Positions 21,853 through 33,275 of a stretch of DNA of 64,000 bases are shown here, in pieces. Position 1 is the stretch's first letter. Each line of letters starts with the position of its first letter. Source of the DNA: Edaphochlamys debaryana (lineage: Eukaryota; Chlorophyta; Chlorophyceae; Chlamydomonadales); assembly GCA_016858145.1 (NCBI GenBank), contig JAEHOE010000159.1, positions 62,001-126,000 of the forward strand, given 5' to 3'. The notes under the pieces are model-generated. The model was not told where the DNA came from, made no database searches, and worked only from the letters and a program-made list of their open reading frames with translations. The translations under genes and the position numbers were made by a program.

Positions 21853-24451
21853 CTACTTGCGGTTGCCGAAGAAGCCGGCCAGGAAGGCGGGCATCTGTGC
21901 CGCGGGCCGCTCGAAGCGCTTCAGCAGGCCCTGGGGGGAAGAGAGAGAGGGGGGGGGGGAGGTTGATGGGGGGCAGGGGAGTCTTGAAGCGCCGGGCCGC
22001 CGAGCACCCCTACCGGTAGTCTCGAAGGGCCCACACCACAACCAACCACCGACCGCCAACTCCCAACCGCCAACCGCCAACCGCCCACCTCGAAGCGCTC
22101 GTCCTTGCGCAGGGGCGCCAGGTCGGGGTCGGAGCGGAGCTGCGCGAAGTCGTCGTAGCCCAGCTCCAGGCAGCCTTTGGGGGGGGGGGGAGGGGAAGAG
22201 GGATGGGGGGGGGGAGGGGCGCGTCGTGAGGGGATGGAGGGTGGTGGGCGTGCTTGGAGTGAGCTAAGGTTTGCCGCGGCCCAAAGACGCCCCCCCGCCC
22301 CTCACCCGCCAGAACAACCCTCGCCTCCCCCTGGGCCTCCGCACAAGCAAATTCGGCCCACGCCGCCCGGACCCCTCACCCCGCCCCTCCTTTTCCCCAC
22401 GGCACCCCTCCCCTCACCCGCCCCTCCTTTTCCCCACGGCACCCCTCCCCTCACCCGCCCCTCCCTTTCCCCACGGCCAACCCCTCCCCTCACCCGCCCC
22501 TCCCTTTCCCCACGGCAACCCCTCCCTCACCCGCCCCTCCTTTTCCCCACGGCACCCCTCCCCTCGCCCGCCCCTCCTTTTCCCCACGGCACCCCTCCCC
22601 TCACCCGCCCCTCCTTTTCCCCACGGCACCCCTCCCCTCACCCGCCCCTCCTTTTCCCCACGGCACTCCTCCCCTCACCCGCCCCTCCTTTTCCCCACGG
22701 CATCCCCCCCCTCACCCGCCAGCGCGATCAGGCCGTTCCGTGCCTCCCCCAGCTGCGCCCAGGCGCAGGCAATGTTGAACAGCGCCGCGGACTTCTCTCC
22801 GTCGCTGATCAGCCGGGGCTTGTCGCTGGGGCGGTGGGTGGAGGTGGGGGCGGGGGTGCGGTTAGGGAGGCGGGGGCGGAAGGGGCGAAGACGGGCTAGG
22901 GGGAGGGGCAGTGTGACGCCCAGACCTCCCGTGCCCCGTGCCTACCGCCCGCTATTCGTCGTCCCGGGACCCCGTCACCCCCCTCCCCGAACCTGCCCGG
23001 TGGTCACCGGTATGCCGGATGCCCCAGCAGCACCCTCCCCTCCCCGTTGTCCCCCCATGCCCCTCGTCCCGTCCTTCACAACCCCCGCCCCCCTCCCCCC
23101 CCCTGCCCTCACCGGTAGCGCTTGAGCCCGGTGCCGGGAAGCGTCAGCGCCTTCTCATAGATCGCCAGGGCGTCCTGCCACCTGGGGGTGGGGTGGGGTG
23201 GGGTGCGGTGGGGTGGGGTGGGGTGGGGTGGGGTGGGGTGGGGTGGGGTGGGGTGGGGTGGGGTGGGGTGGGGTGGGGTGGGGTGGGGTGGGGTGGGGTG
23301 GGGTGGGGTTGGGTGGGGTGGGGTGGGGTGGGGTGGGGTGGGGTGGGGTGGGGTGGGGTTGGGTGGGGTGGGGTTGGAAGAGGAGGGGGGTCGAGGTGGG
23401 GAGGGGGCTCCAGGGAGGCGCAGTGGGGCAGCCCTTCCCCCAACCCATCCCGCCCATCCCGCCCACGACTTGCCTCGCTTGGTGTCGCCCCCGGCCCCCC
23501 GGCCCTGGACCTCCGTGGAAGCGCCCCCGCCCCCCTCAACCCCCCGAGCAGCCTCACAACAGGACCCCGCCTGCGCTGCTTGTGCTAGGTCCGCCCCCCA
23601 ACCCTGCCCTCGAAACCCCCCGTGCCTCTTCTTGCTCCTACGCGCTACGCCCCAGCTGACTCTCGTCCTGTCCGTCGCTGCCTCCACAGCCACAGCAGGC
23701 TCCCACCTGCCCACCTGCCCTGCCAGACCGCTAGCCAGCTGCGCTCACACGGGCCCGCACGCCCCTCCCCCCTTCCCCCACCCCACTCCGTGTCCGGGCA
23801 GCATGCTGCATCCACACACCGACCCCGCCCCCGGCCCCCCTCTCCCCGCCCCTTACCCCCCCTTTCCCATCCCACCTGCCCCCCTCTCCGCCCCCCCCCA
23901 TTTCCATCCCACCTGCCCCCCTCTCCGCCCCCCCCCATTTCCATCCCACCTGCCCCCCTCTCCGCCCCCCGTCCTTCCCATCCCACCTCCCCCCTCCTCC
24001 GCCCCCCGCCTCCCCGTCCCACCTGCCCTGCTTGGCCAGGTTGTTGCCCAGCTCGATGGCCTCCTTGGCGGTCTCCGGCTCATCCTCGGGGGCAAAGGCG
24101 GGGCCCGCGCCGGAGGCCTTAGCGACCACGGAGGAGCGGGCGGGGGTGGCCAGCTGCTGCTGGGCGGGCGCGGCACGGCCGGTCGCGGCGGGGCGCGAGA
24201 CCGGTCCCGACAGGCGCGCCGAGACCGCGACGGTGCGGGCCGAAGACACGCTGGTTGGGTGAAGGGTGGTCAAAGGGAGGGTTGAGGTGAGCGTTGCGTC
24301 AAGGTTTGCGGGAGCGGGCATGGCTGGATGGTGGATGGCGAGGCCTCAACCCGGCAACGGCCGGTATAGCTGAGCAGCTGGGCATGTCTCTAACTCACCG
24401 GCGACCGCTGACGGTGCGCGCGACCGCGGATCCGGGGGCGACGAGGGCCAT
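21853..24451 (-). CDS. Small plastid-targeted TPR protein
   Basis: Six exons (minus): 24451-24399, 24250-24023, 23181-23113, 22825-22716, 22174-22089, 21930-21853, exactly 208 codons including the stop. The N-terminus (MALVAPGSAVARTVSGRR, then Ala/Arg/Ser-rich to about residue 55) looks like a chloroplast transit peptide. The rest has two TPR-like helix pairs: ELGNNLAKQGRWQDALAIYE around residue 95 and SAALFNIACAWAQLGE around residue 125. They are followed by DPDLAPLRKDERFEGLLKRF, a C-terminal pattern known from plant plastid TPR proteins. TPR repeats bind other proteins; the partner is not visible. It shares a 314-bp upstream region with the next, divergent TPR gene. Its introns hold three tandem-repeat arrays, two of which contain copies of the adjacent donor site. 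Confidence 0.85.
22385..22718 (-). repeat. 36-37-bp minisatellite carrying exon 4 donor copies
   Basis: About nine units (unit on + strand: CCTCACCCGCCCCTCC then TTTTCCCCACGGCACCCCT) run directly into the end of TPR exon 4. Each unit contains GGCGGGTGAGG on the minus strand, identical to the real exon 4 end and donor at 22718-22710. Confidence 0.9.
23184..23375 (-). repeat. GGGGT pentanucleotide microsatellite
   Basis: About 38 near-perfect units of GGGGT. On the minus strand this is (ACCCC)n and forms the pyrimidine-rich tract immediately before the acceptor of TPR exon 3 at 23181. Confidence 0.95.
23866..24025 (-). repeat. 37-40-bp repeat carrying exon 2 donor copies
   Basis: About four units plus the real junction, each with CATCCCACCTGCC or a variant. 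On the minus strand this is GGCAGGTGGGATG, repeating the real exon 2 end and donor at 24026-24016. One unit (near 23982) has CACCTCCC in place of CACCTGCC. Confidence 0.85.
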
Positions 24452-24765
24452 GGTCTACTACAAGAGCAGAAAAGCACGAAATGAAGTGTGGGGCGGTAGA
24501 TTTGCGGGCCCGTCTATGCAACGGTATCAAGCTTGGACCGAGATACGTCCAGTTTTGGACCGGGGATGGCCGCTCAATGCAAGCCGGGGCCCCGACCGAT
24601 GTGGGCCGCGCCGCTGGACCAGTCGCTGCATAGTTCGGACATCTGTAGTAATTAGGCTGGCTGTGACCCGGCGTTCTTAGATCGCCTGCGTTTGGGGGCA
24701 GGAAAATTCACTTGGTCCAGCGCCAGCACCCCTCAATTGCGCCCACGGGCGGATTTAGGAGCACC
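24452..24765. promoter_or_regulatory. Shared divergent promoter of two plastid TPR genes
   Basis: Only 314 bp lie between the ATG of the minus-strand TPR gene and the ATG of the plus-strand TPR gene. It must hold both 5' UTRs and both promoters. No TATA box or other defined element was recognised. Shared expression is an inference from the layout. Confidence 0.6.
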
Positions 24766-27700
24766 ATGCAGCTCTCGCCTACGCACTTGTCGTCGCGGCT
24801 GACCAGATGCACGCGGCTGCAGCCGATGGTCCCGGCTCCGCTGCCGGGCTTTGCGGCGCGCTCGCGCGCCCTGGCGCTCGCGGCTCGCGCTGCCAAGGGC
24901 TTCGGAAAGACCAAGCCGGCGAAGAAGGCGGGCTCTGATGAGGACGACGGCCCCGCGCCGGCCGGTCGCAAGGGCCGTCGGTCGCGCATCCAGCCGAACC
25001 AGCTCGGCCCCATCCCCGGCCAGGCGCAGCAGGGCCTGCCCTCCGGCCCCGACACCACCGCCGCGCCCCAGCTTCTCGTACCTTCCCAGCCCGCGGAAGA
25101 AGACAACGACTTCACCGCGCGCCTCGCTATGCTCAAGGAGCAGGCCCGCGAGCGCGCCTCCGCCGCCGCCGCTGCCTCCTCCGCCGACCTGCTCTCCGCC
25201 CCCGTCGCCGGCCTGACCCCGGCCATCTTCGACGCCCCCGCCACCCCCACCGCCGACGGCGTCGCCACCGCGCGCGCCGCCGCCGACCCCTACGCCAACC
25301 CGCCGTCGGTGGCGCAGACGCTCATGAACGCCGCCGGCGCCGGCCCCGCCAACAGCGGGATCTCGGATCCAAAGCTCCGAGACGCCGCCATCGGCCCCTC
25401 GCAGCTGGGGCTGGCGGCGGGAGCCCTTGTGTTCGTGGCTTGCTTCGTGCTGGTGGCCGCGGGGGACTACGCGCCCAGCAGCAAACGGTACGCGGGCGTG
25501 CGGCCGGCGCAGGTGAGGGGGGGGCAACGGGGGGGAGCCATGGGGGAGGGCTGGCCGGGGGGAGTGGGGGCGGGGGGAAGGAGGGGCGTGTGAAGGAGCA
25601 GGAACGTCGCGTCAGGTTGTCGAGGTTCTCGAGTTTCTGGAACCGGGTCTGGAGCATGGGTTCCGGGTCGGGGTACCGCTGCGGGTGGGCGCCTCTGCGG
25701 AAGGGGCCGATAGGGCCCAAGAGGAAGGGAAACGGGGGAGGGGAGAGTTGGGGTGTGGGGTGTGGGGGCCGGCTGCCGTGTGTTGGACGTCTTCCCTTGG
25801 AGCGAATGTCCTGGCTGGGGGCATCGGGTCGGGGTCAGTCCAGGGACGGGGTGTGGGGCCCAGTGCCTTTGGCTGCTGGGACGGCGGCCTACGGGGCCTG
25901 GGCAGGTGGGGCCCAGGTGGGGTACGGAAGGTGGTGGAGGGGTCGGAGGGGGCCTTACGACAGGGGTCGGAGTGCTCTAGGGCAAGGCGGGCGGGGTCTC
26001 GACCTGCAGGGGGGCGGGGCCCTGGGTGCGGGTGTGGGTCGAGTGCTAGCCACGGGGAGCCGGGCCGGGCAGCGGGGCTTGGGTGCGGATGTGGGTGTGG
26101 GTGCGGTGACTCCATGCCACGGTTTGGGAGGGAAGCGGTGAGGTGCTCTCGTCAAGAGGGCGAGGGCTGGTGCGGGTGCCCTGCCGGTGGGCTGGAGGGG
26201 TGCGTGGGTTGCAGGGTGCATGGGTGGCATGCCCTGCCGGTAAGGGGATGGGGGGGGGGGTTGCGTGGGGTCTGCGTGGGGTCCTGGCACCCATAGGCTG
26301 CAGCGGTGCATGGGTTGCGTGCCCTGCACGGTGGGATGCAGGGGTGCGCGGGGTCCGCGTGGCCGCACCCGGGCGTCTGGGGCGCAGGGCCTCCGAGTGC
26401 GGGCAGGGCCCTGGGGGGGCAAGGGCTGACGTGGCGCCCGGGACCGACTCGAAGCGCTGGCGTGCATGGGCCTGGGGGGTGCATGGGCCTGGGGGGTGCA
26501 TGGGCCTGGGGGGTGCATGGGCCTGGGGGGTGCATGGGCCTGGGGGGTGCATGGGCCTGGGGGGTGCATGGGCCTGGGGGGTGCATGGGCCTGGGGAAGT
26601 TGGCAAGGGCTGGTGTGGCCTTGGAGGCCGGGACCCAATGGAGGCTTGGGCGGATGGGCGATTGAGAGGGCTGGGGGAGGGGGACAGTCTGGACACCCCC
26701 CAGGCGGCAGCAGGCCCTCCCTGCCGTACCCGGCTTTGGGTGTTCCTCCCTCCCTGCTGACCGCCGCCTGCCCCTGCCGCTGCCCTCCCCCACTCTCTCC
26801 CCACCCCCTCAGTCCCCCCCTGACCCCATTGAGGAGAAGATCCTCCGCGGCAAGGTCTCCCTCTACCAGGACCAGCTCAAGGTAAGGGGGAGGGGGGGTC
26901 AAGGGTAAAGGATGGAGTGGGGTACGGGATGTGATACGGTATGGGCTGAGGGGGCATGGGGGAAGGGGGGGGAGTGGGCAGGGATGCGAAAGGGACGGAC
27001 AGTAGGAGGCTCCCACCCCCCCCCCCACCCCCCCAACCCCAAATCGCGTCGCTGCCGGTGCCCCTCAAGGGCCGTGAGGCTGTGCCCTGCATGCCCCGGC
27101 CGTCCTACCCTAACCCCCTCCTTCCCTACCAACCCACACCCCAACCCCAACCCCCAACGCCCAACCCCCAACCCCAACCACGTGCCCCCCCAGGCTGACC
27201 CCTCCAACGACGACGCCACGGAGGCCCTCGCCACCACCTACGCCCGCCTGCAGCAGTACGACAAGAGCGCGGAGCTGCTGGAGAGGCTGACTAAGCGGTA
27301 GGGGGGGGAGGGGGGCGGAGGGGCGGGCGGGGCTTCAGGGGGGGCGGGGCTTGGGGGAGGGAGGTTTAAGGGAGGGGGAATGGTGCGTGGCGAATGGGTG
27401 ACCGCTGGGCGTATTGGCATGGACACACTTCTTCCTGGGTCCGCTCCCCCCAGCAACCCCGACGCCACCGAGGCCTGGCGCCTGCTGGGCGAGTCCTCCC
27501 CTGACACGCACACGCACATACACGCCCTGCTTCTCTGGTTTTTCGAGCAGCCCTGAACACACACGCTCTCCTCCACCCCCCTCCGTCCCCCCTCCCACCC
27601 CCTGTAGGAACCCCGACGCCACCGAGGCCTGGCGCCTGCTGGGCGAGTCGTCGCTGCTGAGTCAGCAGCCGCGCAAGGCGGTACCGGCCTTCGAGCGGGC

Positions 27701-30700
27701 CGTGGAGCTGCGGGTGGCGCAGGTGGGCGGTTGGCGGTTGGGCGTTGGCGGTTGGCGCGGTTGGCAGTCGGTTCGCTGCCATGGGATGGAGGCGTGTGGG
27801 ATGAACCGTGCAGTTGCGTGCGCCGCTTCAGCCGTGGACTCCGCAACACACGCTAATGAGCCCGGCCCAGCCCCCAGCAGTCTGACAGAGGTCCCACAAA
27901 CGAACGTCCTCTCCCCCTATCCCCTCTCGCCCCCCGCGTCGGCGCGATCCCGCTCAGCAACAAACACTTCCTCTCTCGCTCCCCCCCCCCCCCCCAGGCC
28001 CCCTCCACCCCCGGCGCCCTCATCCAGCCCGACCTGCAGCTCCTGACGGGCCTGGTGGACGCATACGTGGCAAACGCCGACTACGCCAAGGCCATCGAGG
28101 TACGGCGCGTACGGCATGTACGGCGTACGGCACACATGCTGTGTGCACTGCCGTACTGTTGCCGTGCGTGTGTGTCGTACATGTGGTTGCGGGGTCTTTT
28201 GGCAACGAACCAACGGAACTTCCCTGCCCCTTCCTCCTCACCTGTAGTCGCTGCGGGACGTCCGGGAGAAGCTGAAGGCAGCCTCCGCCGCGGCGGCAGT
28301 GGCGCCGCCAGCGGCGGCGGCCATCGCGACGGCGCCGGTGGCTGCTGAGGCGGCCCCAGAGGCGGCGGCGGCGGCGGCGCTCGGCGCCGAGCCGCCCAGC
28401 CTGACGGCGCCGCCGCTGACGGGCGACGAGCCCGCCGCGGCGTCCACGTCAGCGGCGACGGCGGCGGCGGAGAAGGCGGCGGCGGCGGTGGCGGCGCCGC
28501 CGCCGGGCGCTGCCCAGCGGCCGCTGGACCCTGTGGGGGTGGAGCTGCTGACGGCCAAGGTCTTCTCGGCGTGGCGGGGGCATGAGCAGGTGTGTGTGTG
28601 TGTGTGTGTTTGGGGGGGAGATGGCGGATGTGGGGGGGGGGGGGGGAGGGGGGGGCACGACCAGGTGCGTGCCGACCCCATGCAGTATGTGCCGTACGGG
28701 TGTCGTGCAGCCAGTGTGTGTTTGCCGTACCGGTTTAGGAAAGCAGGAACAGGAGCAAGGGAAGAGGGTTTCTTGTCCCGTGGTGGCGACACGACCAGAT
28801 GCAATCAGTGCTGAAAGCTGTGTGCTAGTAACTAGTATGCATGCTACCATATTCTCAAGAGCGATGGGCAGGTACCGGTGTGCATCAGTGAATGCCAAGG
28901 GCTGCGGGCCAGGTCGGGGGCCGGGGGCCGGGAAGGTCCCAGACGGTGACTTCGTACCCCTCGGCACGATGGCACTGAAACGTCATTCGTGTTAGTCAGC
29001 ACCCTCACCCAACCTCCCCCCCCTCCTACCCTGCCACTACCCCGATCTCAGGACGCCCTGGGGACGTACGACAACCTGATCAAGGCCTTCCCCGAGGTAA
29101 GGCGGGGGTTGGGGAGGGGATGGGGGGAAGAGGGACGGGTGTAGGGGGAGACGCGCGACGTTACCAAGGGGTGCGTCCTCGCACACACACCCTCGTACCC
29201 ACTTACTCACCAGCTTACTGATGCTCACTAACCCCCCCCCCCCTTCCCCCCCCTGTCAGGACTACCGTGGCTACCTGGCCAAGGGGGTGTACCTGAAGGA
29301 GAAGGGCCGCAAGGCGGACGCGGAGCGCATGTTCCTGCAGGTGTGTGGGGGGATGGGGGGAAACAAGGGGGGGTAAAGGGGAGGGCGTCTGTGTATATTG
29401 GGAGGGGGAGGGGGGGGCGGACGCGGAGAGCATGTTCCTGCAGGTGTGTGGGGGGATGGGGGGAAACAAGGGGGGGTAAAGGGGAGGGCGTCTGTGTATA
29501 TTGGGAGGGGGAGGGGGGGGGGCGGACGCGGAGCGCATGTTCCTGCAGGTGTGTGGGGGGATGGGGGGAAACAAGGGGGGGTAAAGGGGAGGGCGTCTGT
29601 GTATATTGGGAGGGGGAGGGGGGGGGCGGACGCGGAGAGCATGTTCCTGCAGGTGTGTGGGGGGATGGGGGGAAACAAGGGGGGGTAAAGGGGAGGGCGT
29701 CTGTGTATATTGGGAGGGGGAGGGGGGGGCGGACGCGGAGAGCATGTTCCTGCAGGTGTGTGGGGGGATGGGGGGAAACAAGGGGGGGTAAAGGGGAGGG
29801 CGTCTGTGTATATTGGGAGGGGGAGGGGGGGGCGGACGCGGAGCGCATGTTCCTGCAGGTGTGTGGGGGGATGGGGGGAAACAAGGGGGGTAAAGGGGAG
29901 GGCGTCTGTGTATATTGGGAGGGGGGGGGGGGGGGGGCGGACGCGGAGCGCATGTTCCTGCAGGTGTGTGGGGGGATGGGGGGAAACAAGGGGGGTAAAG
30001 GGGAGGGCGTCTGTGTATATTGGGAGGGGGAGGGGGGGGCGGACGCGGAGCGCATGTTCCTGCAGGTGTGTGGGGGGATGGGGGGAAACAAGGGGGGTAA
30101 AGGGGAGGGCGTCTGTGTATATTGGGAGGGGGAGGGGGGGGGCGGACGCGGAGCGCATGTTCCTGCAGGTGTGTGGGGGGATGGGGGGAAACAAGGGGGG
30201 GTAAAGGGGAGGGCGTCTGTGTATATTGGGAGGGGGAGGGGGGGGCGGACGCGGAGCGCATGTTCCTGCAGGTGTGTGGGGGGATGGGGGGAAACAAGGG
30301 GGGGTAAAGGGGAGGGCGTCTGTGTATATTGGGAGGGGGAGGGGGGGGCGGACGCGGAGCGCATGTTCCTGCAGGTGTGTGGGGGGATGGGGGGAAACAA
30401 GGGGGGGTAAAGGGGAGGGCGTCTGTGTATATTGGGAGGGGGAGGGGGGGGCGGGACGCGGAGCGCATGTTCCTGCAGGTGTGTGGGGGGATGGGGGGGG
30501 GGGAAACAAGGGGGGGTAAAGGGGAGGGCGTCTGTGTATATTGGGAGGGGGAGGGGGGGGCGGACGCGGAGCGCATGTTCCTGCAGGTGTGTGGGGGGAT
30601 GGGGGGGAAACAAGGGGGGGTAAAGGGGAGGGGCGTCTGTGTATATTGGGAGGGGGAGGGGGGGGGCGGACGCGGAGCGCATGTTCCTGCAGGTGTGTGG

Positions 30701-31690
30701 GGGGATGGGGGGAAACAAGGGGGGTAAAGGGGAGGGCGTCTGTGTATATTGGGAGGGGGAGGGGGGGGGCGGACGCGGAGCGCATGTTCCTGCAGGTGTG
30801 TGGGGGGATGGGGGGAAACAAGGGGGGGTAAAGGGGAGGGCGTCTGTGTATATTGGGAGGGGGAGGGGGGGGGCGGACGCGGAGCGCATGTTCCTGCAGG
30901 TGTGTGGGGGGATGGGGGGAAACAAGGGGGGGTAAAGGGGAGGGCGTCTGTGTATATTGGGAGGGGGAGGGGGGGGGCGGACGCGGAGCGCATGTTCCTG
31001 CAGGTGTGTGGGGGGATGGGGGGAAACAAGGGGGGGTAAAGGGGAGGGCGTCTGTGTATATTGGGAGGGGGAGGGGGGGGCGGACGCGGAGCGCATGTTC
31101 CTGCAGGTGTGTGGGGGGATGGGGGGGAAACAAGGGGGGGGTAAAGGGGAGGGCGTCTGTGTATATTGGGAGGGGGAGGGGGGGGCGGACGCGGAGCGCA
31201 TGTTCCTGCAGGTGTGTGGGGGGGATGGGGGGAAACAAGGGGGTTTAAAGGGGAGGGCGTCTGTGTATATTGGGAGGGGGAGGGGGGGGGCGGACGCGGA
31301 GCGCATGTTCCTGCAGGTGTGTGGGGGGATGGGGGGGAAACAAGGGGGGGTAAAGGGGAGGGCGTCTGTGTATATTGGGAGGGGGAGGGGGGGGCGGACG
31401 CGGAGCGCATGTTTCTGCAGGTGGCGGACGGGGATTGGGCGGGGGGGGGCGGAGGGGAACAGGGGCGAGAGGGCCGTGCTCCCCTTGGTTTTGGCTTCCA
31501 AAAGCCCCCCTACCCGTGGCGCCCCACACACTCTTTCCTCCCCTTCCAACGTCATGGCTTCAACCACACCTCCCCTCTGCCCCTCCCCCCCCCCCAGGCC
31601 CGCTTCTACGCCCCCGCCTCCCGGCAGCAGCTGGTGCGGGCCATCGCCGATGCCACCCCGGAGGCGCCCCTGCTGCCGGACAACAACTAG
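24766..31690 (+). CDS. Plastid TPR membrane protein, SLOW GREEN 1-like
   Basis: Nine exons: 24766-25512, 26813-26881, 27194-27297, 27608-27722, 27998-28099, 28248-28589, 29052-29096, 29260-29340, 31598-31690, giving 565 aa in one frame. Residues 1-45 look like a chloroplast transit peptide. Residues about 214-232 (LGLAAGALVFVACFVLVAA) form one membrane helix. TPR helices follow: ATTYARLQQYDKSAELLERL, AWRLLGESSLLSQQPRKAV, GLVDAYVANADYAKAIE. After an Ala-rich insert (about 390-475) come DALGTYDNLIKAFPE and YRGYLAKGVYLKEKGRKADA. The order helix-TPR-split-TPR and the last repeats resemble plant SG1, needed for chloroplast development; this is by-eye similarity, so the role is inference. The real ATG is at 24766; upstream in-frame codons are not ATG. 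The last intron carries the 20-unit exon-edge array. Confidence 0.82.
26460..26598. repeat. 17-bp minisatellite in SG1-like intron 1
   Basis: Eight units of GCATGGGCCTGGGGGGT. The 1.3-kb intron 1 around it is rich in related TGCATGGGT/GGGTGCGTGG words. No exon-edge similarity was seen in this array. Confidence 0.93.
27452..27497 (+). repeat. Echo of SG1-like exon 4 start plus acceptor
   Basis: 41 identical bases at 27455-27495 and 27609-27649, encoding NPDATEAWRLLGES. The upstream copy also has a CAG acceptor in the same phase but then runs to a stop with no usable donor. The copy at 27608 is the one that continues the protein. Confidence 0.92.
29341..31421 (+). repeat. 104-bp array, 20 copies of exon 8 end and donor
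   Basis: The true end of exon 8 at 29340 (codons for ADAERMFLQ, then GTGTGTGG) is followed by 20 further units of 103-106 bp. Each repeats those nine codons and the donor, then GGGGGGATGGGGGGAAACAA, a G run, TAAAGGGGAGGGCGTCTGTG and TATATTGGGAGG. Units differ mainly in G-run length and in GAGCGC or GAGAGC. The last unit has GTTTCTGCAG and a diverged donor flank. In every unit the exon frame continues past the donor into an in-frame TAA. Confidence 0.96.
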
Positions 31691-32701
31691 AGGGGGAGAA
31701 GGGGAGGGAGGGAGTGGGAGACAGAGGACCCAAGAGGGGTGGGGGGCAGACAGAGGACCCAAGAGGGAGGGGGAGGAGGGGGCCGGGGACCGGGAGGCGG
31801 CCCTGCTGCCGCACACCAAGCGAGGCAGCGGGGGGCAGGGGGGTCCCAGGAGGGGGAGACTTGCGGGCAGGTTGGAGAGCCAAGGGCAAGAGGGAGCGGC
31901 GGCCAGCTGCGCTGGAAGCGGGGCGGAGGTGGAGCTGTGAGGCGCTGTTGGGGGCTGTTGTGGCGAGGGGCCGCAGCTAAGGCTCACATCGGTACGGCAC
32001 CTGCGGCATGCCGAGTACGGCACCTGCAGCGTGATGAGTACGGCATCCACAGGGGATGAGCTGGGCGTTTGGGGGCATGGGACCGAGGGGGCATGGGCTC
32101 AACGGCTGGGTCTGACGGGCTGCCCTGATCCCCTGGACGTGCCGTACAGCACTCGGACCAGATGCGCCGCACCTGGTAGGGTTGAGGCGGGGCTGGGGTG
32201 CAAGGTGGGGAGAAACGAGTGCAGGGGTGCAGCTGTGAGGGCATGAGATGCGGTTGCCGTGAGCCCTGCGTCTGCACTGGCTCTGAGCGGCGGATCCACG
32301 CAAAGGGTGGTGAGATCCAGATCTTGGATCGAGCCAGGCTTTGGTGTCTGGTCTGAAGGCACAGGGGCCCTGGTCCCTCATGGTCAAGACAGCATGCAAC
32401 GCGGGGACGGCCATTTGGGCAATCGGCCATGGGCAGCGCAGGGCTAGCGAGGTAGGACGCATGATTGGTGGGCCGTGATGGGCCGCTTGCGACCGCAAGT
32501 GACTACCGGTATCGGGGCCGCTGCGCGCGGTGAGGCGAAGCAACCGCACCTGCGGGTTTGCCCATGGAAGGAATGCGTGAGTTTAGATGGTGGGTGGGGC
32601 GCAGGTGGCGCGCTGCAGGGGGCAGCAGGCGGCTGCAGGCGCTGGCTGTAGCGGCTGTGGCGTGACCCGGACTGGACACTGGAGGCGGAGGGACAGACGA
32701 C
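31691..32701. other. Intergenic, no gene supported
   Basis: Downstream of the SG1-like stop codon. It holds short tandem words (GTACGGCACCTGC, three times near 31990-32045) but no recognised exon, RNA gene or TGTAA signal. The long minus-strand open frames that enter from the neighbouring array are repeat artefacts. Confidence 0.5.
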
Positions 32702-33275
32702 CAGTGTTGCTATCTTAGTGCGGAAGTGCGGGGGAGTGAGGCCATCCCGCACTTTCGGTGACGGAAAGAGCCTCATGTGCGGAAGCTCCCGCACTTTTGT
32801 AGCAAAGTTTGGTTGCGAGTGCGGCCCGCGCCGGCACATTTTTGAGCCTTCTGGCGGCTCAGGTGCGGGGGCCCCTCAACCCCCGGGGGGCCCACCGAAC
32901 GGGCGCGGCCAGCCGGGCAGGCAGTCCCCTTCCCACCCCCACCGTCCAGCCCGCATCACATGCACTTGCAGCATACACTACGGGGTTGCTGCTGGAATTC
33001 AAGACCCCCAGTTGCCCGCCTACATCAGCTCATGCACTAGGGCGAGAGCCAGGCAGACTCATCCGCTTGAAACAGGCCTCCAGAACGCCGCGCCCTCCGC
33101 TACACTCCACCGCACTCTCCCGCACTTCTGGGCGGCAAGCGCTTGCCAAGTGCGGTCGCACGTTTTGGGCCGCCAAGGGCCACGAAGTGCGACCCGCTTT
33201 CGCACTCTTGGGCTTGGACCCGAGGTCCGAGTGCGGGACCTCCCGCACTTCGGCCCAGGGAAGATAGCAACGCTG
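32702..33275. mobile_element. Non-autonomous hAT-type transposon (574 bp)
   Basis: Both ends carry a 15-bp terminal inverted repeat: CAGTGTTGCTATCTT on the left and, reverse-complemented, CAGCGTTGCTATCTT on the right (14 of 15 match). The element is flanked by a perfect 8-bp direct repeat CAGACGAC at 32694-32701 and 33276-33283. Eight-bp duplications and CAGTG-type ends are hallmarks of hAT elements. Inside, ten exact copies of AGTGCGG in either orientation sit near the two ends (32716-32823 and 33108-33250), and none in the middle (about 32830-33100). This is like the subterminal transposase-binding repeats of hAT elements. No transposase is encoded. Confidence 0.92.

Noticed and set aside
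27455..27495. Upstream copy of SG1-like exon 4 as an alternative exon
   Set aside because: It has an in-phase acceptor, but the frame ends at a stop with no suitable donor; the downstream copy continues the TPR repeat.
22385..31421. Repeat arrays considered as CRISPR
   Set aside because: Units are contiguous without unique spacers, and the DNA is eukaryotic with intron-containing genes.
29228..32050. Very long minus-strand open frames (up to 940 codons, P/S/T-rich repeats)
   Set aside because: They are antisense reads of the 104-bp array. All three minus frames stay open because the units lack CTA/TTA/TCA words in most phases. Splicing and homology support the plus-strand gene.
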